A stretch of 33,385 bases of DNA from Ignavibacteria bacterium (lineage in GTDB: Bacteria > Bacteroidota > Ignavibacteria > Tepidaquicellales > OLB5). A program made the translations under genes and the position numbers. This document shows positions 33,178 to 33,385 of the stretch, in pieces. Positions within the stretch are counted from its first letter, which is position 1. Each line of letters starts with the position of its first letter. The notes beneath the pieces are model-generated. The model had not been told where the DNA came from, did no database searches, and worked only from the letters and a program-made list of their open reading frames with translations. Where the stretch lies: contig JAIOIK010000017.1 of assembly GCA_019912545.1 (NCBI GenBank), positions 1 to 33,385 on the forward strand, in the 5' to 3' direction.

Positions 33178-33311
33178 TATCATCTGATGATACTTTTTCT
33201 GCATCCGCAGAAAATCTCAAAAATGAGAAAAGGGCAACCCCATGATCATGTCATAGAATTACCCCTCTATACGTGTAAGACAAATATAATTGATAGTTTG
33301 CAAGAAAACAA
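33178..33311 (-). promoter_or_regulatory. RHS leader: hairpins and possible Bacteroidetes-type promoter
   Basis: On the minus strand TATATTTG (33281-33288) fits the TAnnTTTG -7 element, with TTG (33309-33311) 20 nt upstream. Between it and the gene are TATCATC-T-GATGATA (33178-33192), TTTTCTGC-ATCC-GCAGAAAA (33195-33214) and TCTCA-AAAA-TGAGA nearby, giving a leader of about 220 nt. The promoter call is tentative. Confidence 0.4.
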
Positions 33312-33385
33312 TATCTCATATTTTATCCAGTTGGGGAAATTAACTTTTATACAACTAAGATCAATCTGTCTATATTGATAGATTT

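Overview
The window looks like chromosome of an Ignavibacteria-type bacterium (Bacteroidota/Chlorobi group), probably from a draft or metagenome assembly. The main clue is a secreted protein ending in a type IX secretion sorting domain with the NYPNPFNP motif that is characteristic of this group. LytS/LytTR regulation, a signal-peptide RHS protein and intergenic palindromic repeats fit the same picture. No 16S rRNA or complete tRNA is present, so the taxonomy is inference.

Layout. (1) 1-6703, core-type genes: a metallophosphoesterase cut by the window edge, a cupin, malate dehydrogenase, L27 and L21 ribosomal proteins, DUF4256 and DUF4395 proteins and a small membrane protein. The gaps hold a dispersed palindromic repeat family and a 120-bp tandem repeat. 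(2) 6777-11282: a type IX-secreted protein, then a LytS kinase, a LytTR regulator and a second LytS-like protein whose phospho-accepting His is Arg. (3) 11339-11503: two 3' fragments of a tRNA-Ala(GGC) gene without 5' halves, the usual scar of a site-specific integration. (4) 11781-16956: a compact minus-strand operon of a MoaA-like radical SAM enzyme, a divergent seryl-tRNA synthetase, a NodU/CmcH-type carbamoyltransferase and an aldo-keto-reductase-like protein lacking catalytic residues. It resembles a small natural-product cluster. (5) 17229-25721: a plus-strand mobile-element module with two replication-relaxation-like proteins, a methylase-like protein without its catalytic motif, a possible ribbon-helix-helix/zinc-ribbon protein, a membrane protein, a membrane coiled-coil protein, a TraG/HerA-type ATPase, a DUF3846 gene broken by an in-frame TAG and a primase-like protein with lost catalytic residues. 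These genes alternate with strongly structured noncoding DNA. Several have AAAGGAG ribosome binding sites, and two sigma70-type promoters are visible. (6) 25809-33058: a 2188-residue secreted RHS protein with a C-terminal HEAGHLMGLPD metalloprotease domain, translationally coupled to a small secreted protein that is a candidate immunity protein.

How it fits together. I infer that regions 4 and 5 are an accessory island beside the tRNA-Ala scar. The operon at 20122-24041 looks like the DNA-handling core of a mobile element without a recognisable canonical relaxase, VirB4 or integrase in the window. The radical SAM-SerRS-carbamoyltransferase cluster would be its cargo or a neighbouring island. 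The RHS-metalloprotease locus is a separate toxin-like system. All functions come from motif reading; no database search was possible.
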